Of a stretch of 64,000 bases of DNA, positions 26,658-35,585 are shown one piece after another. The position numbers were made by a program, and so were the translations under genes. How positions within the stretch are numbered: position 1 is the stretch's first letter; each line of letters opens with the position of its first letter. The notes below the pieces were generated by a model, which was not told the DNA's origin, did not search any database, and saw nothing but the letters and a program-made list of their open reading frames with translations. This stretch comes from Collinsella provencensis. Its GTDB lineage: Bacteria; Actinomycetota; Coriobacteriia; Coriobacteriales; Coriobacteriaceae. The stretch is taken from NCBI RefSeq assembly GCF_900199705.1, contig NZ_LT904908.1, forward strand, positions 529,542 to 593,541, written 5' to 3'.

Positions 26658-27653
26658 TTACTTGAGGGTCGCGTACATAACCGCCTTGATGGTATGCATG
26701 CGGTTCTCGGCCTCGTCGAAGACCTTGGACTGCTTGGACTCGAAGACGGCGTCCTCGACCTCCATCTCGGTGACGCCGAACTTCTCGGCGATGTCGGCAC
26801 CGATGGTGGTGTTGGTGTCGTGGAACGCGGGCAGGCAGTGCAGGAAGATCGCGGAGGGGTCGGCCATAGCCATGACCTCGGTGGTGACGCGGAAGGCCTC
26901 GAGCTGCTTGATGCGCTCGGTCCAAACCTCATCGGGCTCACCCATGGAGACCCACACGTCGGTGTAGATGACGTGAGCACCGGTGCAGGCGTCCTTGACG
27001 TCGGAGGTCAGCTTGATGGTGCAGCCGTTCTCCTCGGCGATGGGCTTGCAGGCGTCGATGACGTCGTTGGCGGGCATGCACTCCTGCGGGCCGCAGGCCA
27101 CGAAGTTCATGCCGAGCTTGGCGCAGACGACCATGAGGGAGCGAGCGACGTTGTTCTTGCAGTCACCCATGAACACGAGGGTCTTGCCCTTGATGTCGTA
27201 GTTGAAGTTCTCCTGAACGGTCAGGATGTCGGCGAGCATCTGGGTGGGATGCCACAGATCGGTGAGGCCGTTCCACACGGGCACGCCGGCCTTGGCGGCG
27301 AGCTCCTCGACGTCCTCCTGAGCGAAGCCACGGAACTCGATGCCGTCATACATGCGACCGAGCACGCGGGCGGTGTCCTCGATGGACTCCTTCTTGCCCA
27401 TCTGGGAGCTGCCGGGATCGAGATAGGTCACGCCCATACCGAGGTCCATGCCGCCGACCTCGAAGGCGCAGCGGGTGCGCGTGGAGGTCTTCTGGAACAG
27501 CAGGACAATGTTCTTGCCCTCAAGGTAGCGGTGCGGGGTGCCCGTACGCTTGAGGTCCTTGAAGTTCTTGGCAAGGTTGAGCATGTACTCGATTTCCTCG
27601 GTGGAGAAGTCGAGCAGACGCAGGAAGCTACGACCGGAGAGGTTAACGCCCAT
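26658..27653 (-). CDS. arcB: Ornithine carbamoyltransferase (catabolic)
   Basis: Cytoplasmic enzyme that in this setting splits citrulline with phosphate into ornithine and carbamoyl phosphate. The product has 331 residues. Carbamoyl-phosphate loop FQKTSTRTRCAFEVG, then GSSQMGKKESIEDTARVL, GLTDLWHPTQMLAD, the ornithine region DVWVSMGEPDE, and the catalytic HCLPAFHD motif near the C-terminus. ATG 27653 has AAAGGA upstream; an earlier start at 27770 has no site. It lies 126 bases downstream of arcA. Its usual partner, carbamate kinase arcC, is not in this window. Confidence 0.95.
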   Translation of the reverse strand: MGVNLSGRSFLRLLDFSTEEIEYMLNLAKNFKDLKRTGTPHRYLEGKNIVLLFQKTSTRTRCAFEVGGMDLGMGVTYLDPGSSQMGKKESIEDTARVLGRMYDGIEFRGFAQEDVEELAAKAGVPVWNGLTDLWHPTQMLADILTVQENFNYDIKGKTLVFMGDCKNNVARSLMVVCAKLGMNFVACGPQECMPANDVIDACKPIAEENGCTIKLTSDVKDACTGAHVIYTDVWVSMGEPDEVWTERIKQLEAFRVTTEVMAMADPSAIFLHCLPAFHDTNTTIGADIAEKFGVTEMEVEDAVFESKQSKVFDEAENRMHTIKAVMYATLK

Positions 27654-27779
27654 ATTGGTTCCTTTCGAAAGTTGGATTCCGTGCATTCTCGGCTTAAAAG
27701 CCGAAGGCGAGGTTGTAGGTAACCTCGCAAGACATGAGCCGGCGCGCCGAGCAGATCGGCGCGCCAGCAACTACATCAA

Positions 27780-29021
27780 TTAGATGTCCTCGCGCCAGAA
27801 CGGCATGCTCATGCAGCGCGGGCCGCCACGGCCACGGGAAAGCTCAGCGGACGGGCAAACCAGAAGTTCGAGGCCCTCTTTGTAGAGAACGTCGTTGGTA
27901 ACGGTGTTGCGCGCGTACACGCAGATCTTGCCAGGGGCAACGGCCAGGGTGTTGGAGCCGTCGTTCCACTGCTCGCGAGCAGCAGCGATCGGGTCGCCGC
28001 CACCGCAGGGGATCAGCTTGATCTGATCGACGCCGGTAGCATCCTCGAGGACATGCTCGAGCGTGTCGACCATTTCCTTGATGTTGACGTCGCCGGGGTT
28101 CTTGCCCGGGGTGAGCTCGTACACCTTGAGGGTGCCCATGATGGCGGGATGAATGGTGAACTTATCCACGTCGATCTGGGTGAACACGGTGTCGAGGTGC
28201 ATCATGGCGCGGTTGTTCGGGATGTCGAAGGCGAGGATGCGATCGACCTTGGAGTCGCTGTTCCAGAAGATGTTCTGGGCCATGACGTCAATGGCGGCAG
28301 CCTGGGTGCGCTGGGAAATGCCCACGGCCAGGGTGTGCTCGTTGATGTTGAGGACGTCGCCACCCTCGGTGTGGAAGGCTGCGTCGCGACGGAAGTACAG
28401 CGAGACATCCTTGTAGTCGGGGTGATACTTGAAGATGTACTTGCCGTACAGGGTCTCGCGGTTACGAGTGACGGAGTACATACGGTTCAGGCAGACGCCG
28501 TTGCCCACAACCGCGAACGGATCGCGGGTGAAGTACAGGTTGGGCATCGGGTCGATGATGAGGTCGGACTCGGAATCGGTGTTCACGAGGGAGTCCAGGG
28601 TGGTGGAGCTCACGAGAGGAAGATCGACTTCGGCCTTGGTCAGGCCAGCCATCGTCTTCTTAACGAACTCGAGGTTGTCGGTGATGGAATCGAGCTTCTC
28701 ACGGACGACCTTGGGCATCTGCTGGCCCTTGATACCGGCCTCAGCGATGTACTGATCCAGGAACTCCTGACGAGCCTCGGGATGAAGATCGAAGACCTCA
28801 GCCACGAGCTTCTCGAGGTACAGAACCTCAACGCCCTGATCACGAAGGATCTGAGCAAAAGCGTCGTGCTCCTCCTGAGCGACCTCGAGGAACGGAACGT
28901 CGTCGAAGAGCAAGCGCTCAAGCTCGAACGGCGGCAGGTTCAAAAGCTCCTCGCCCGGCCTGTGCAGGCAGACCTTCTTGAGCTGCCCAATTTCACTTGG
29001 GACATGCAAGCCTTTCGTCAT
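27780..29021 (-). CDS. arcA: Arginine deiminase
   Basis: Hydrolyses arginine to citrulline and ammonia, the first step of the arginine deiminase pathway, giving ATP and acid resistance. The product has 413 residues, normal for ArcA. Catalytic features are visible: MPNLYFTRDPFAVVGNGVCLNRM with the catalytic Asp, the HTEGGDVL motif with catalytic His and Glu, and the C-terminal nucleophilic Cys in SRGRGGPRCMSMP. AGGAGG lies 3-5 bases before the ATG. It is the first gene of the arcA-arcB-yfcC transcript, with an unusual leader of two strong hairpins and a distal perfect dyad. Confidence 0.97.
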   Translation of the reverse strand: MTKGLHVPSEIGQLKKVCLHRPGEELLNLPPFELERLLFDDVPFLEVAQEEHDAFAQILRDQGVEVLYLEKLVAEVFDLHPEARQEFLDQYIAEAGIKGQQMPKVVREKLDSITDNLEFVKKTMAGLTKAEVDLPLVSSTTLDSLVNTDSESDLIIDPMPNLYFTRDPFAVVGNGVCLNRMYSVTRNRETLYGKYIFKYHPDYKDVSLYFRRDAAFHTEGGDVLNINEHTLAVGISQRTQAAAIDVMAQNIFWNSDSKVDRILAFDIPNNRAMMHLDTVFTQIDVDKFTIHPAIMGTLKVYELTPGKNPGDVNIKEMVDTLEHVLEDATGVDQIKLIPCGGGDPIAAAREQWNDGSNTLAVAPGKICVYARNTVTNDVLYKEGLELLVCPSAELSRGRGGPRCMSMPFWREDI

Positions 29022-29192
29022 TTGCCTCCTACCTTTCTTTTAGGGGGCCATTCTTTGGCCCCGCTCTACTAGGCCCCTTCCGCAGGGCCTCGTGGACAAT
29101 ACCGTTATATCCAATTCTGATTCATTTTTACCCCTCACCCCCAAACGGTAGATTAGGGAGGGGGAACGGTATATTTCCATAATTGTTCCTGT

Positions 29193-29218
29193 TAACGCTT
29201 TTACGCGATAAAGCGTTA
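29193..29218. promoter_or_regulatory. Perfect 9-bp dyad upstream of arcA (candidate operator)
   Basis: TAACGCTTT, eight bases, AAAGCGTTA. A perfect dyad about 175 bases upstream of arcA in an AT-rich promoter region suggests a dimeric regulator site, but I cannot name the regulator. Confidence 0.5.
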
Positions 29219-29489
29219 TGACGTGCATTAAAGGAGGATACCTGCATTTTTTTATTTCGTGTGTGTGACTAGATTTGAATAAATATAACTCTCTCCTGTA
29301 TATCTCCACAATTTATTTCATTCGTTTTCACGCATGATGCTATGCAGATTTTTATCTAATTTATGCACTATTATGATTATCGCAACCGTTTACCTCCCCT
29401 CTTATACCGCCTGCGCGGATTATTTTCGATGTGGATGCAAAACTGCCGACCTGTCTTGAGCGAATGGAAACTCGCATCGTTTTATATGA

Positions 29490-29525
29490 AAAGCCGCCGC
29501 CCAAACGATATTGGACGGCGGCTTT
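29490..29525 (-). terminator. Terminator hairpin downstream of yfcC copy 2 (bidirectional)
   Basis: AAAGCCGCCG (29490-29499) pairs perfectly with CGGCGGCTTT (29516-29525). T-rich sequence follows on both strands. It is about 185 bases beyond the stop of the upstream minus-strand gene. Confidence 0.75.
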
Positions 29526-29602
29526 GTTTTGCATGGCTTTGTTTGTTGGCGGTACGAAACCTTGCCTGCAAGCAGCACGAGGCCTTGCTTGTTGGCGGAA
29601 TC

Positions 29603-29663
29603 AGGGAAGGTTTGACACGTTTTCTGTCAAAAATGAGGTTCGAAATACGTCAAATCCTCCCAG
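29603..29663. repeat. Palindromic intergenic element, copy B
   Basis: Left arm AGGGAAGGTTTGACACGT (29603-29620), right arm ACGTCAAATCCTCCCAG (29647-29663), with an inner dyad TTTGACA-TGTCAAA. It corresponds to the element at 6262-6323 in arm sequence and spacing. Confidence 0.55.
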
Positions 29664-29709
29664 ATTGAGCGTGGTAAAGGAACAAATGCTGCAAAGCGCC
29701 CAGCAAGAG

Positions 29710-31197
29710 CTACAGGATCAACAGCGCGGCGGTGCAGATGACCACGCTGGCAACGGCGATGACCACGATGGGCACCAGCGCCCACTTGAGCCACGTGGGG
29801 TACTGCACGCGTGCGAGCACCAAACCGGGCAGGAAGACGGCCGTGGGGCTGAACAGATTCGCCAGGCCATTGGCGGCGCAGAAGATGCTGATGATGATCT
29901 CAGGCGGGAAGCCGAGATTGGCGGCAAGCGGCCCCAAGATGGGCATGGAGATGGTCGCCAGTGCGGACGTGGACGTGATGACCACCGAAAGACCCAGGTA
30001 CACCAGGTAGCAAATGGGGCCGAACACCAACGCGGAGGTGCCGGCAAGGGCCTCGGAAGCGCTGTCGAGGATAACCATGTCGAGGCCGGTGAGACCCATG
30101 AGGATGGAGATGGCGCGGGACAGGCCGACCATCAAGGCGACGCCGATCATGTCTGCGGCACCGTCGAGGAAGCCGTCGACGATCTCGTTCTCACGCAGAC
30201 CGCCGAAGATGCCGATCACGATGGCCATGATGAAGAACCAGATGGAAGCATCGTTGAAGTACCACTCGCCAAGCGGGCAGCCGGTGATAAGGCCGCTCCA
30301 GGGCATAACCGTCCAGGCCTCTTCAGCCTCATCCCACACGCCACCGGCGGTAAAGATGTCGACACCGAAGTCGCCCCACGGCACGAATCCGCAGATCATG
30401 ATCACAAAGGACAGACCGAACAGTGCGAGTGCGATCTTGCGCTTCGGGGTGAACTCGAGGTCGACAACGCCGTTTTCCTCAAGCTTGGACCCCTCGCCGA
30501 AAGCAGCCTCGGAAGCCTGCTGCTCCTGCAGCGAGAGGATGGTCGAACCCTTGTCACGACGCACCTTATTGGCGTAGCGCAGGATGAAGAACAGCGAGAT
30601 GGCGTAGGTGACGACCGTCAAGATCACGCCCATGACGATCACGATACCCTGGCTGGCTTCGACGCCCACACTTGCGAGCGCGTCAATTGCCACACCGCAG
30701 GCAAACGGATTCACCGTAGAGCCGAGGCAACCGACGCCGGCGCCCAAAAGGACCGTTGCAGTAGCAACCATCGTGTCGAACCCTGCGGAATACAGCGTTG
30801 CGGAAAGCAGGGCATAGAACGGAATCGTTTCCTCGCAGAAACCGTAGGTCGAGCCAAGCAGGGCAAAGACGGCCATGATAACGGCGATGAGCAGCGTCTC
30901 CTTGCCGTGAAGCGCACGGACGAGTGCGGCGATGCCCGCGTCGAGGGCACCGAGCTTGTTTACGATGCCGAGGCAGCCTCCCAAAATCAGCAAGAAGAGC
31001 GACACCTCGATACCGTCGAGAAAGCCGAGAATCGGCGACGCGAGAATGTCACTCACGCTCGCGGCGGTGATGCCAGGGACGAACTGTGCGAGCACAATCG
31101 TCGCCACACCCACCAGCAGCGTGATGATGATAAGAAGGGTGTACGAGGAGAGCATGACCTTCTGCTCTGCCTGTTTTCCTTCCTCTGTCTGAGCCAT
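29710..31197 (-). CDS. YfcC-family transporter, copy 2
   Basis: Integral membrane protein of 495 residues, clearly paralogous to the gene at 25027-26517: the same ILGFLDGIEVSLFLLILGGCLG, STYGFCEETIPFYALLSATL, LLGAGVGCLGSTVNPFA and KVRRDKGSTILSLQEQQ elements appear in the same order. ATG 31197 has GGAGG 5 bases upstream; an earlier start at 31251 lacks one. It is monocistronic, upstream of the arc operon and on the same strand. The pair may differ in substrate, for instance arginine versus citrulline or ornithine, or in affinity (inference). Confidence 0.83.
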   Translation of the reverse strand: MAQTEEGKQAEQKVMLSSYTLLIIITLLVGVATIVLAQFVPGITAASVSDILASPILGFLDGIEVSLFLLILGGCLGIVNKLGALDAGIAALVRALHGKETLLIAVIMAVFALLGSTYGFCEETIPFYALLSATLYSAGFDTMVATATVLLGAGVGCLGSTVNPFACGVAIDALASVGVEASQGIVIVMGVILTVVTYAISLFFILRYANKVRRDKGSTILSLQEQQASEAAFGEGSKLEENGVVDLEFTPKRKIALALFGLSFVIMICGFVPWGDFGVDIFTAGGVWDEAEEAWTVMPWSGLITGCPLGEWYFNDASIWFFIMAIVIGIFGGLRENEIVDGFLDGAADMIGVALMVGLSRAISILMGLTGLDMVILDSASEALAGTSALVFGPICYLVYLGLSVVITSTSALATISMPILGPLAANLGFPPEIIISIFCAANGLANLFSPTAVFLPGLVLARVQYPTWLKWALVPIVVIAVASVVICTAALLIL

Positions 31198-31552
31198 AAC
31201 AACCTCCAGAACTCGTTTATATGGCATGGATAAGGGTACGCTTCTCTTCACATTATTTCCAATACTTCTATACGTTTTGTTTTATGTGAGAGAAAAACGC
31301 CTGCTCAGAAGCACTAAATTATTTTGATGCCAGAGACCGTTCGGCAGGATCGCCGATCAGTGCAAAGGACCCGAAAGCCAGCGCGTGAAAAAGCGAAAGG
31401 TTGCGACTGCCGTGCATGAACCCGGCAAGCATGTGCTGGTACGATGCCTTTACGTGAACCACACAAACACGGCGATTTCCATCCGCTATCATGGACAAGT
31501 TGCGCGTCAAAAGGCGCAAAGGTAATGTCGATCAAAACGGTGGTGCCAAAAC
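31198..31552. other. Divergent intergenic region between yfcC copy 2 and the tagO-like gene
   Basis: 355 bases carrying divergent promoters that I cannot place with certainty. An AT-rich stretch at about 31250-31320 likely serves the yfcC gene. TTGCGC-N8-GCGCAA near the plus-strand start is a small dyad. No convincing gene. Confidence 0.45.
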
Positions 31553-32812
31553 ATGGAACAAGCGATGCCATTTCTATATGTGGCAGCTGCCTCCTTCCTC
31601 ACCACCCTGCTCTGCGTCCCACCCGTACGGCGCCTCGCGTATCGACTGAACGCCATCGACTACCCCTCAAAACGACGCATCAACGTCGAACCCACCCCGC
31701 GCATGGGCGGTCTCGCGGTTTTCGCGGGTCTTGCCGCGGCGCTCATCGTTGAGATATACGGCATCAAGCATCTGGGATGGCCCCCCATCCTCATTCCGCA
31801 CCCCTCCATGACCATCAACTACCCGATGCTCGGCATCGCTGTTCTCGTTATCGTAATAACCGGCGCCGTCGATGATGTCCGCCAGCTCTCCCCCCGGAAA
31901 AAGTTGGCAGGTCAGATTCTCGCCGCCTGCATAGCCGCGACGGGCGGCCTGCTCATCGGGCGCGTGGTCAATCCGCTCATCCCGGGAGGAGAGATCGAAC
32001 TCGGATGGTTCGCCTACCCTATCACGGTGGTGTACCTCGTCGCGTTCACGAACATCATCAACCTCATCGACGGCCTCGATGGTTTGGCAACCGGCATCTC
32101 GGGAATCGCCTCGCTGTCCATGTTCTCGTTTGCCATACTCTCCCACCGCGGGGACGCAGCTGCGCTCGCCATCGCACTGTTCGGCGCGTGTCTGGCGTTT
32201 TTGCGGTACAACTTTCATCCGGCGAGCATCTTTTTGGGTGACTCGGGCTCGCTGCAGCTGGGATTCGTCCTTGGAACCATTTCGCTGCTCAATGTGAGCC
32301 GCACCGCGGCGCTCACGTCGCTCATCATTCCGCTCATCGTGGCAGGCGTTCCCATCATCGACACATTCTCGGCCATCATCCGCCGCATGCGCGCGCATGT
32401 GAGCATCGGTCAGGCCGATAAAGGCCATATCCATCACCGCCTTATCCAGGAAGGTTACGACCAGCGTCAGGCAGTGCTGATGATTTACGCCTGGTGCCTG
32501 CTGCTTTCACTCGGCGCCATGCTCATCAACCAGGTCAGCGTGGGACCGCGCATCTTCATCTTCATCGCGCTATTCGTTTGCTCGGCATTTTTTGCCACTC
32601 GACTGCACTTGTTTGAACCCGTGCTGCGTCACCATTACAATCCCAAGACGCATCGCGATGAGATCGTAACGCCCGAGGATGAGGCATTTGCCGAGGAAGA
32701 ACGTGCTGCTGCCGCCGCGCACGAAGAGCGGTTGGAGCATTTGGAACAACTCATCCCCGGCAAAAACGAGGATCCGTCATCTCGTGGCCGTGAACATAAG
32801 GACGTCCACTAA
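31553..32812 (+). CDS. Undecaprenyl-phosphate GlcNAc-1-phosphate transferase-like (WecA/TagO)
   Basis: Polytopic membrane enzyme of 419 residues in the MraY/WecA/TagO superfamily, transferring a sugar-1-phosphate to undecaprenyl phosphate to start synthesis of teichoic acids or surface polysaccharide. Motifs: TPRMGGLAVFAGL, GAVDDVRQLSPRKKLAGQ, the catalytic NIINLIDGLDGLATG, FHPASIFLGDSGSLQLGF and the GHIHHRL loop, which separates it from MraY (HHH). The C-terminal about 70 residues are charged and cytoplasmic. The start is ATG 31553 or the in-frame ATG 31565; neither has a strong ribosome site. No other wall-polymer genes are adjacent. Confidence 0.87.
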   Translation: MEQAMPFLYVAAASFLTTLLCVPPVRRLAYRLNAIDYPSKRRINVEPTPRMGGLAVFAGLAAALIVEIYGIKHLGWPPILIPHPSMTINYPMLGIAVLVIVITGAVDDVRQLSPRKKLAGQILAACIAATGGLLIGRVVNPLIPGGEIELGWFAYPITVVYLVAFTNIINLIDGLDGLATGISGIASLSMFSFAILSHRGDAAALAIALFGACLAFLRYNFHPASIFLGDSGSLQLGFVLGTISLLNVSRTAALTSLIIPLIVAGVPIIDTFSAIIRRMRAHVSIGQADKGHIHHRLIQEGYDQRQAVLMIYAWCLLLSLGAMLINQVSVGPRIFIFIALFVCSAFFATRLHLFEPVLRHHYNPKTHRDEIVTPEDEAFAEEERAAAAAHEERLEHLEQLIPGKNEDPSSRGREHKDVH

Positions 32813-32882
32813 TATATGGATGCGTTTTCGTTACCCATCAGCCATCGGCATATCCGCGCCGAGAAATTGACAAGGAGACATC

Positions 32883-33932
32883 ATGCCCAACGAGCTTAGC
32901 TACGAAGTGAGCCTCAAGCGCAGCAACGAGATTCGCGCTGATCTTCCCGCGCATCCCGAGAACTATACGATGCTCACGGGCGATCGCCCCACGGGTCGTC
33001 TGCACCTCGGCCACTACTTCGGAACGCTCAAGAGCCGCGTTGAACTGCAGAACATGGGCGTGCGCACCAGTGTTCTCATCGCCGACTACCAGGTCATCAC
33101 CGATCGCGATTCGACCGATAACATCCAGGACAACGTGTACAACATGGTTATGGATTACCTCGCGTGCGGCCTCAATCCCGATAAGACCATGATCTACACC
33201 CATTCCGCCGTTCCCGCATGCAACCAGCTCATGCTCCCCTTCCTCTCACTCGTGAGCGAGGCGCTTTTACAACGCAACCCCACGGTGAAGGCCGAGATGG
33301 AGGCGAGCGGCCATGAGCTCACGGGCCTGCTACTCACCTATCCCGTGCACCAGGCATGCGACATCCTGTTCTGCAAGGGCAACGTGGTTCCCGTTGGTCG
33401 CGACCAGCTGCCGCACATCGAGCTCACGCGCACCATCGCCCGCAAGTTCAACAACCGTTACGGCGAGGTATTCCCCGAGGTCGACGCGCTGCTTTCCGAC
33501 ACTCCCCTCTTGCCCGGACTCGACGGCCGCAAGATGTCCAAGAGCTATGGCAACGCGATTTCGCTGTCCATGACCGCAGAGGAGACCGCTAAGCGCATCA
33601 AGAAGAGCCAGACCGACGGTGAGCGCATGATCACGTTCGATCCCGAGGGGCGCCCCGGCGTCTCCGGCCTGCTCTCTACCGCTGCCATTTGCACGGGCCG
33701 CACCGAGGTCGAAATTGCCAAGGAGATCGGCATGGGCGGTTCCGGCCAGCTCAAGAAGTACGTGACTGAGGTTGTCAACGAGTACTTCGCGCCCATCCGT
33801 GCGCGCCGCGAGGAGCTCGCACGTGACCTCGACTACGTGAAGGACGTTCTGCACGAGGGCAATCGCCGCGCCAACGAGATCGCCAACGCGACGCTCGCAG
33901 AGGTGCAGGAAGCCATGGGAATGGTGTACTAG
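32883..33932 (+). CDS. trpS: Tryptophanyl-tRNA synthetase
   Basis: Class I synthetase charging tRNA-Trp. The product has 349 residues. HIGH-type motif in PTGRLHLGHYFGTLKS, KMSKS in DGRKMSKSYGN, and LDAPCT-free class Ic architecture typical of TrpS, with VPVGRDQLPHIELTR. AAGGAG lies 5 bases before the ATG. It ends at a long hairpin. Its closeness to the Trp-attenuated ECF operon 2.8 kb downstream is notable, though the two are separate transcripts. Confidence 0.96.
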   Translation: MPNELSYEVSLKRSNEIRADLPAHPENYTMLTGDRPTGRLHLGHYFGTLKSRVELQNMGVRTSVLIADYQVITDRDSTDNIQDNVYNMVMDYLACGLNPDKTMIYTHSAVPACNQLMLPFLSLVSEALLQRNPTVKAEMEASGHELTGLLLTYPVHQACDILFCKGNVVPVGRDQLPHIELTRTIARKFNNRYGEVFPEVDALLSDTPLLPGLDGRKMSKSYGNAISLSMTAEETAKRIKKSQTDGERMITFDPEGRPGVSGLLSTAAICTGRTEVEIAKEIGMGGSGQLKKYVTEVVNEYFAPIRARREELARDLDYVKDVLHEGNRRANEIANATLAEVQEAMGMVY

Positions 33933-33976
33933 CAACTCAAACGCATAGTCGAACACTCCCCCAGACCTTACAAGAA

Positions 33977-34020
33977 CATCCCCTCAGGCTCAGCTCTTCG
34001 AGAAATCGCCTGAGGGGATG
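33977..34020 (+). terminator. Terminator hairpin after trpS
   Basis: CATCCCCTCAGGC (33977-33989) pairs perfectly with GCCTGAGGGGATG (34008-34020), a 13-bp stem, followed by a weak CTCTTCTCT tail. The loop is 18 bases. Confidence 0.75.
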
Positions 34021-34251
34021 CTCTTCTCTGATGCCATTGTTTGTTTTTACCGCGTTAAGACATTGCGGATCTTCTAATATGCGGAACTCGCTGCGATTTT
34101 TTTAAAGACTAAACGAAAACGTATCCATTTCGTGACAGCAAGCAACTGTCCACATGTAATGGCGTATTTAACCTCTGGCCAGGCACATCGTTCAACGCAC
34201 AGTTCCATGCCGCACACCCGTATATCGTCCGCCGCGAGTTCCGCACGAACA

Positions 34252-34272
34252 GAAGGCCCCAGTGGGGCCTTC
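34252..34272 (-). terminator. Terminator hairpin after rnd
   Basis: GAAGGCCCC / GGGGCCTTC with a 3-base loop. On the minus strand it is followed by TGTTCGTG, a weak tail, 85 bases beyond the rnd stop. Confidence 0.65.
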
Positions 34273-34357
34273 GTCGTGAGCAGGACTACCCGAGCGCCGG
34301 ATGATATACGGGCGTGCAGCCCGAAAGATAGGCAGCTAGAGCGTCGGATGAAACGCG

Positions 34358-35491
34358 TTACAGAATCTCGAGCGCTCCGTCTTTGACCGTGAGGCCGATA
34401 TTGCCCTGGAGCAAATCGTCGATGAGCGTGCCCACAAGCTCAAAGCGCCAGCCCTCACGCAAGGGGCTGCGCTCCGGATGGTCGATGTAGCTCAACAGGC
34501 CATCACGCGAGATGATGAGCGACGTCGCCACACCCGAGCGATCGGACACCAGACGGATGAGCGCGTACATGAGGTCGATCACGCTTTCCTGCTCGGGCGT
34601 GGGTGTGTGGTGGGCGCGCCCCATGGAAGGCAGGTTCTCTTGGGGACAACGCAAGCCACGGGCGATGGCGTCAAGGGCGACCTGGACATCGCGCTCGCTC
34701 AACTGCTCGGTCCCGCGCATGCGGCGGAATCCATCGACCGTCTTCGGGGCGGCTTTGCAAAGTGCCAAGAGCACCTCGTCGGACATAACCCATTTGCGCG
34801 GAACGTCGCGTGCCTCGGCGCGCTGCTCGCGCCATGCGGCGAGCTCGCGCGCAACACCCAGTTGGCGGCGTGTGCAGGAACTGATGCGCTTGACCCGTTT
34901 GAACGCCTGACGAGGGTCGGTGTGGTAGTGCTCGGGGCTCGTCAACACGCGAATCTCGTCGCGGACCCACGCCGTGCGACCGAGCGCGCGAAGCTTGTCG
35001 GCAATCACGGGGTACGCCTGAATGAGATAGCGCACGTCGTCGAGGGCATACTCGATCTGCTTGGGTGAAAGCGGGCGACGCAACCAATCGGTCAGAGACT
35101 CCGTCTTGGGAAGCGTCACATTGCAGAACGCATGAACCAGTCCGTTGTATGACACCTGCGAACGCTCGCCCAAAAAGCCCGCGGCGACCTGCGTGTCAAA
35201 GATGGGCGTGGGCAGGACGCCGAGCGTATGGTCGAGCACTTCCATGTCCTGCGAACAGGCATGGAACACCTTGAGCGTATTCACGTCGGCCATGAGCTCG
35301 GCCAACGGCGTCAAATCGTCGATGGCCAACGGGTCGATGGCGACGCACTCGTCGGGCGTTGCCACCTGCACCAAACAGAGCTTGGCGTAGTACGTGCGCT
35401 CACGCAGAAATTCAGTATCGACCGCGACCACGGCATACGTGCGCGCGCGACGACAAAAGGCGACAAGGTCCTCGTTTGTGGAGATGTACAT
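34358..35491 (-). CDS. rnd: Ribonuclease D-like 3'-5' exonuclease
   Basis: DEDD-family exoribonuclease of 377 residues that trims stable RNA precursors. DEDDy exonuclease domain: VAVDTEFLRERTYYAKLCLVQ (Asp-Glu), VFHACSQDMEVLDH (Asp), and YALDDVRYLIQAYPV (Tyr/Asp). An HRDC domain follows (AWREQRAEARDVPRKWVMSDE), and a second HRDC-like segment near the C-terminus (LREGWRFELVG). ATG 35491 with GGGAG 4 bases upstream. Divergent from the lipid kinase gene with a 94-base shared promoter region. Confidence 0.9.
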   Translation of the reverse strand: MYISTNEDLVAFCRRARTYAVVAVDTEFLRERTYYAKLCLVQVATPDECVAIDPLAIDDLTPLAELMADVNTLKVFHACSQDMEVLDHTLGVLPTPIFDTQVAAGFLGERSQVSYNGLVHAFCNVTLPKTESLTDWLRRPLSPKQIEYALDDVRYLIQAYPVIADKLRALGRTAWVRDEIRVLTSPEHYHTDPRQAFKRVKRISSCTRRQLGVARELAAWREQRAEARDVPRKWVMSDEVLLALCKAAPKTVDGFRRMRGTEQLSERDVQVALDAIARGLRCPQENLPSMGRAHHTPTPEQESVIDLMYALIRLVSDRSGVATSLIISRDGLLSYIDHPERSPLREGWRFELVGTLIDDLLQGNIGLTVKDGALEIL

Positions 35492-35585
35492 CAGTCTCCC
35501 GGTGGTTGAAAAATCCGCTGAAAACACGGGTAGGATTACAAACGTTGTTAACTATACTCGGCTTTGCTCGAACAGGGAACTCACT

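Larger units (their letters stand above)
29022..29709 (-). promoter_or_regulatory. arcA promoter and leader region, plus downstream region of yfcC copy 2
   Basis: 688 bases without a gene; the middle third is strikingly AT-rich. In order from arcA: hairpin GGGGCC/GGCCCC (29044-29062), hairpin AGGCCC/GGGCCT (29071-29090), a perfect dyad TAACGCTTT-N8-AAAGCGTTA (29193-29218), and TTTGAATAAATATAA (29275-29289), which resembles one half of an ArgR box. Beyond this are a terminator for yfcC copy 2 and a palindromic element. Operator identities are inference. Confidence 0.55.
33933..34357. other. Convergent spacer between trpS and rnd
   Basis: 425 bases with no gene. It holds the trpS terminator at its left and the rnd terminator in the middle. 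The AT-rich stretch around 34030-34130 has no clear function. Confidence 0.5.

Noticed and set aside
29228-29245. Excellent Shine-Dalgarno-like AAAGGAGGAT on the plus strand upstream of arcA
   Set aside because: No start codon or open frame follows at a usable distance; it is probably chance within the arc promoter.
31314-31571. 85-codon minus-strand frame before the tagO-like gene
   Set aside because: No ribosome site, Cys/Arg-rich antisense-like composition, overlaps the start of the plus-strand gene.
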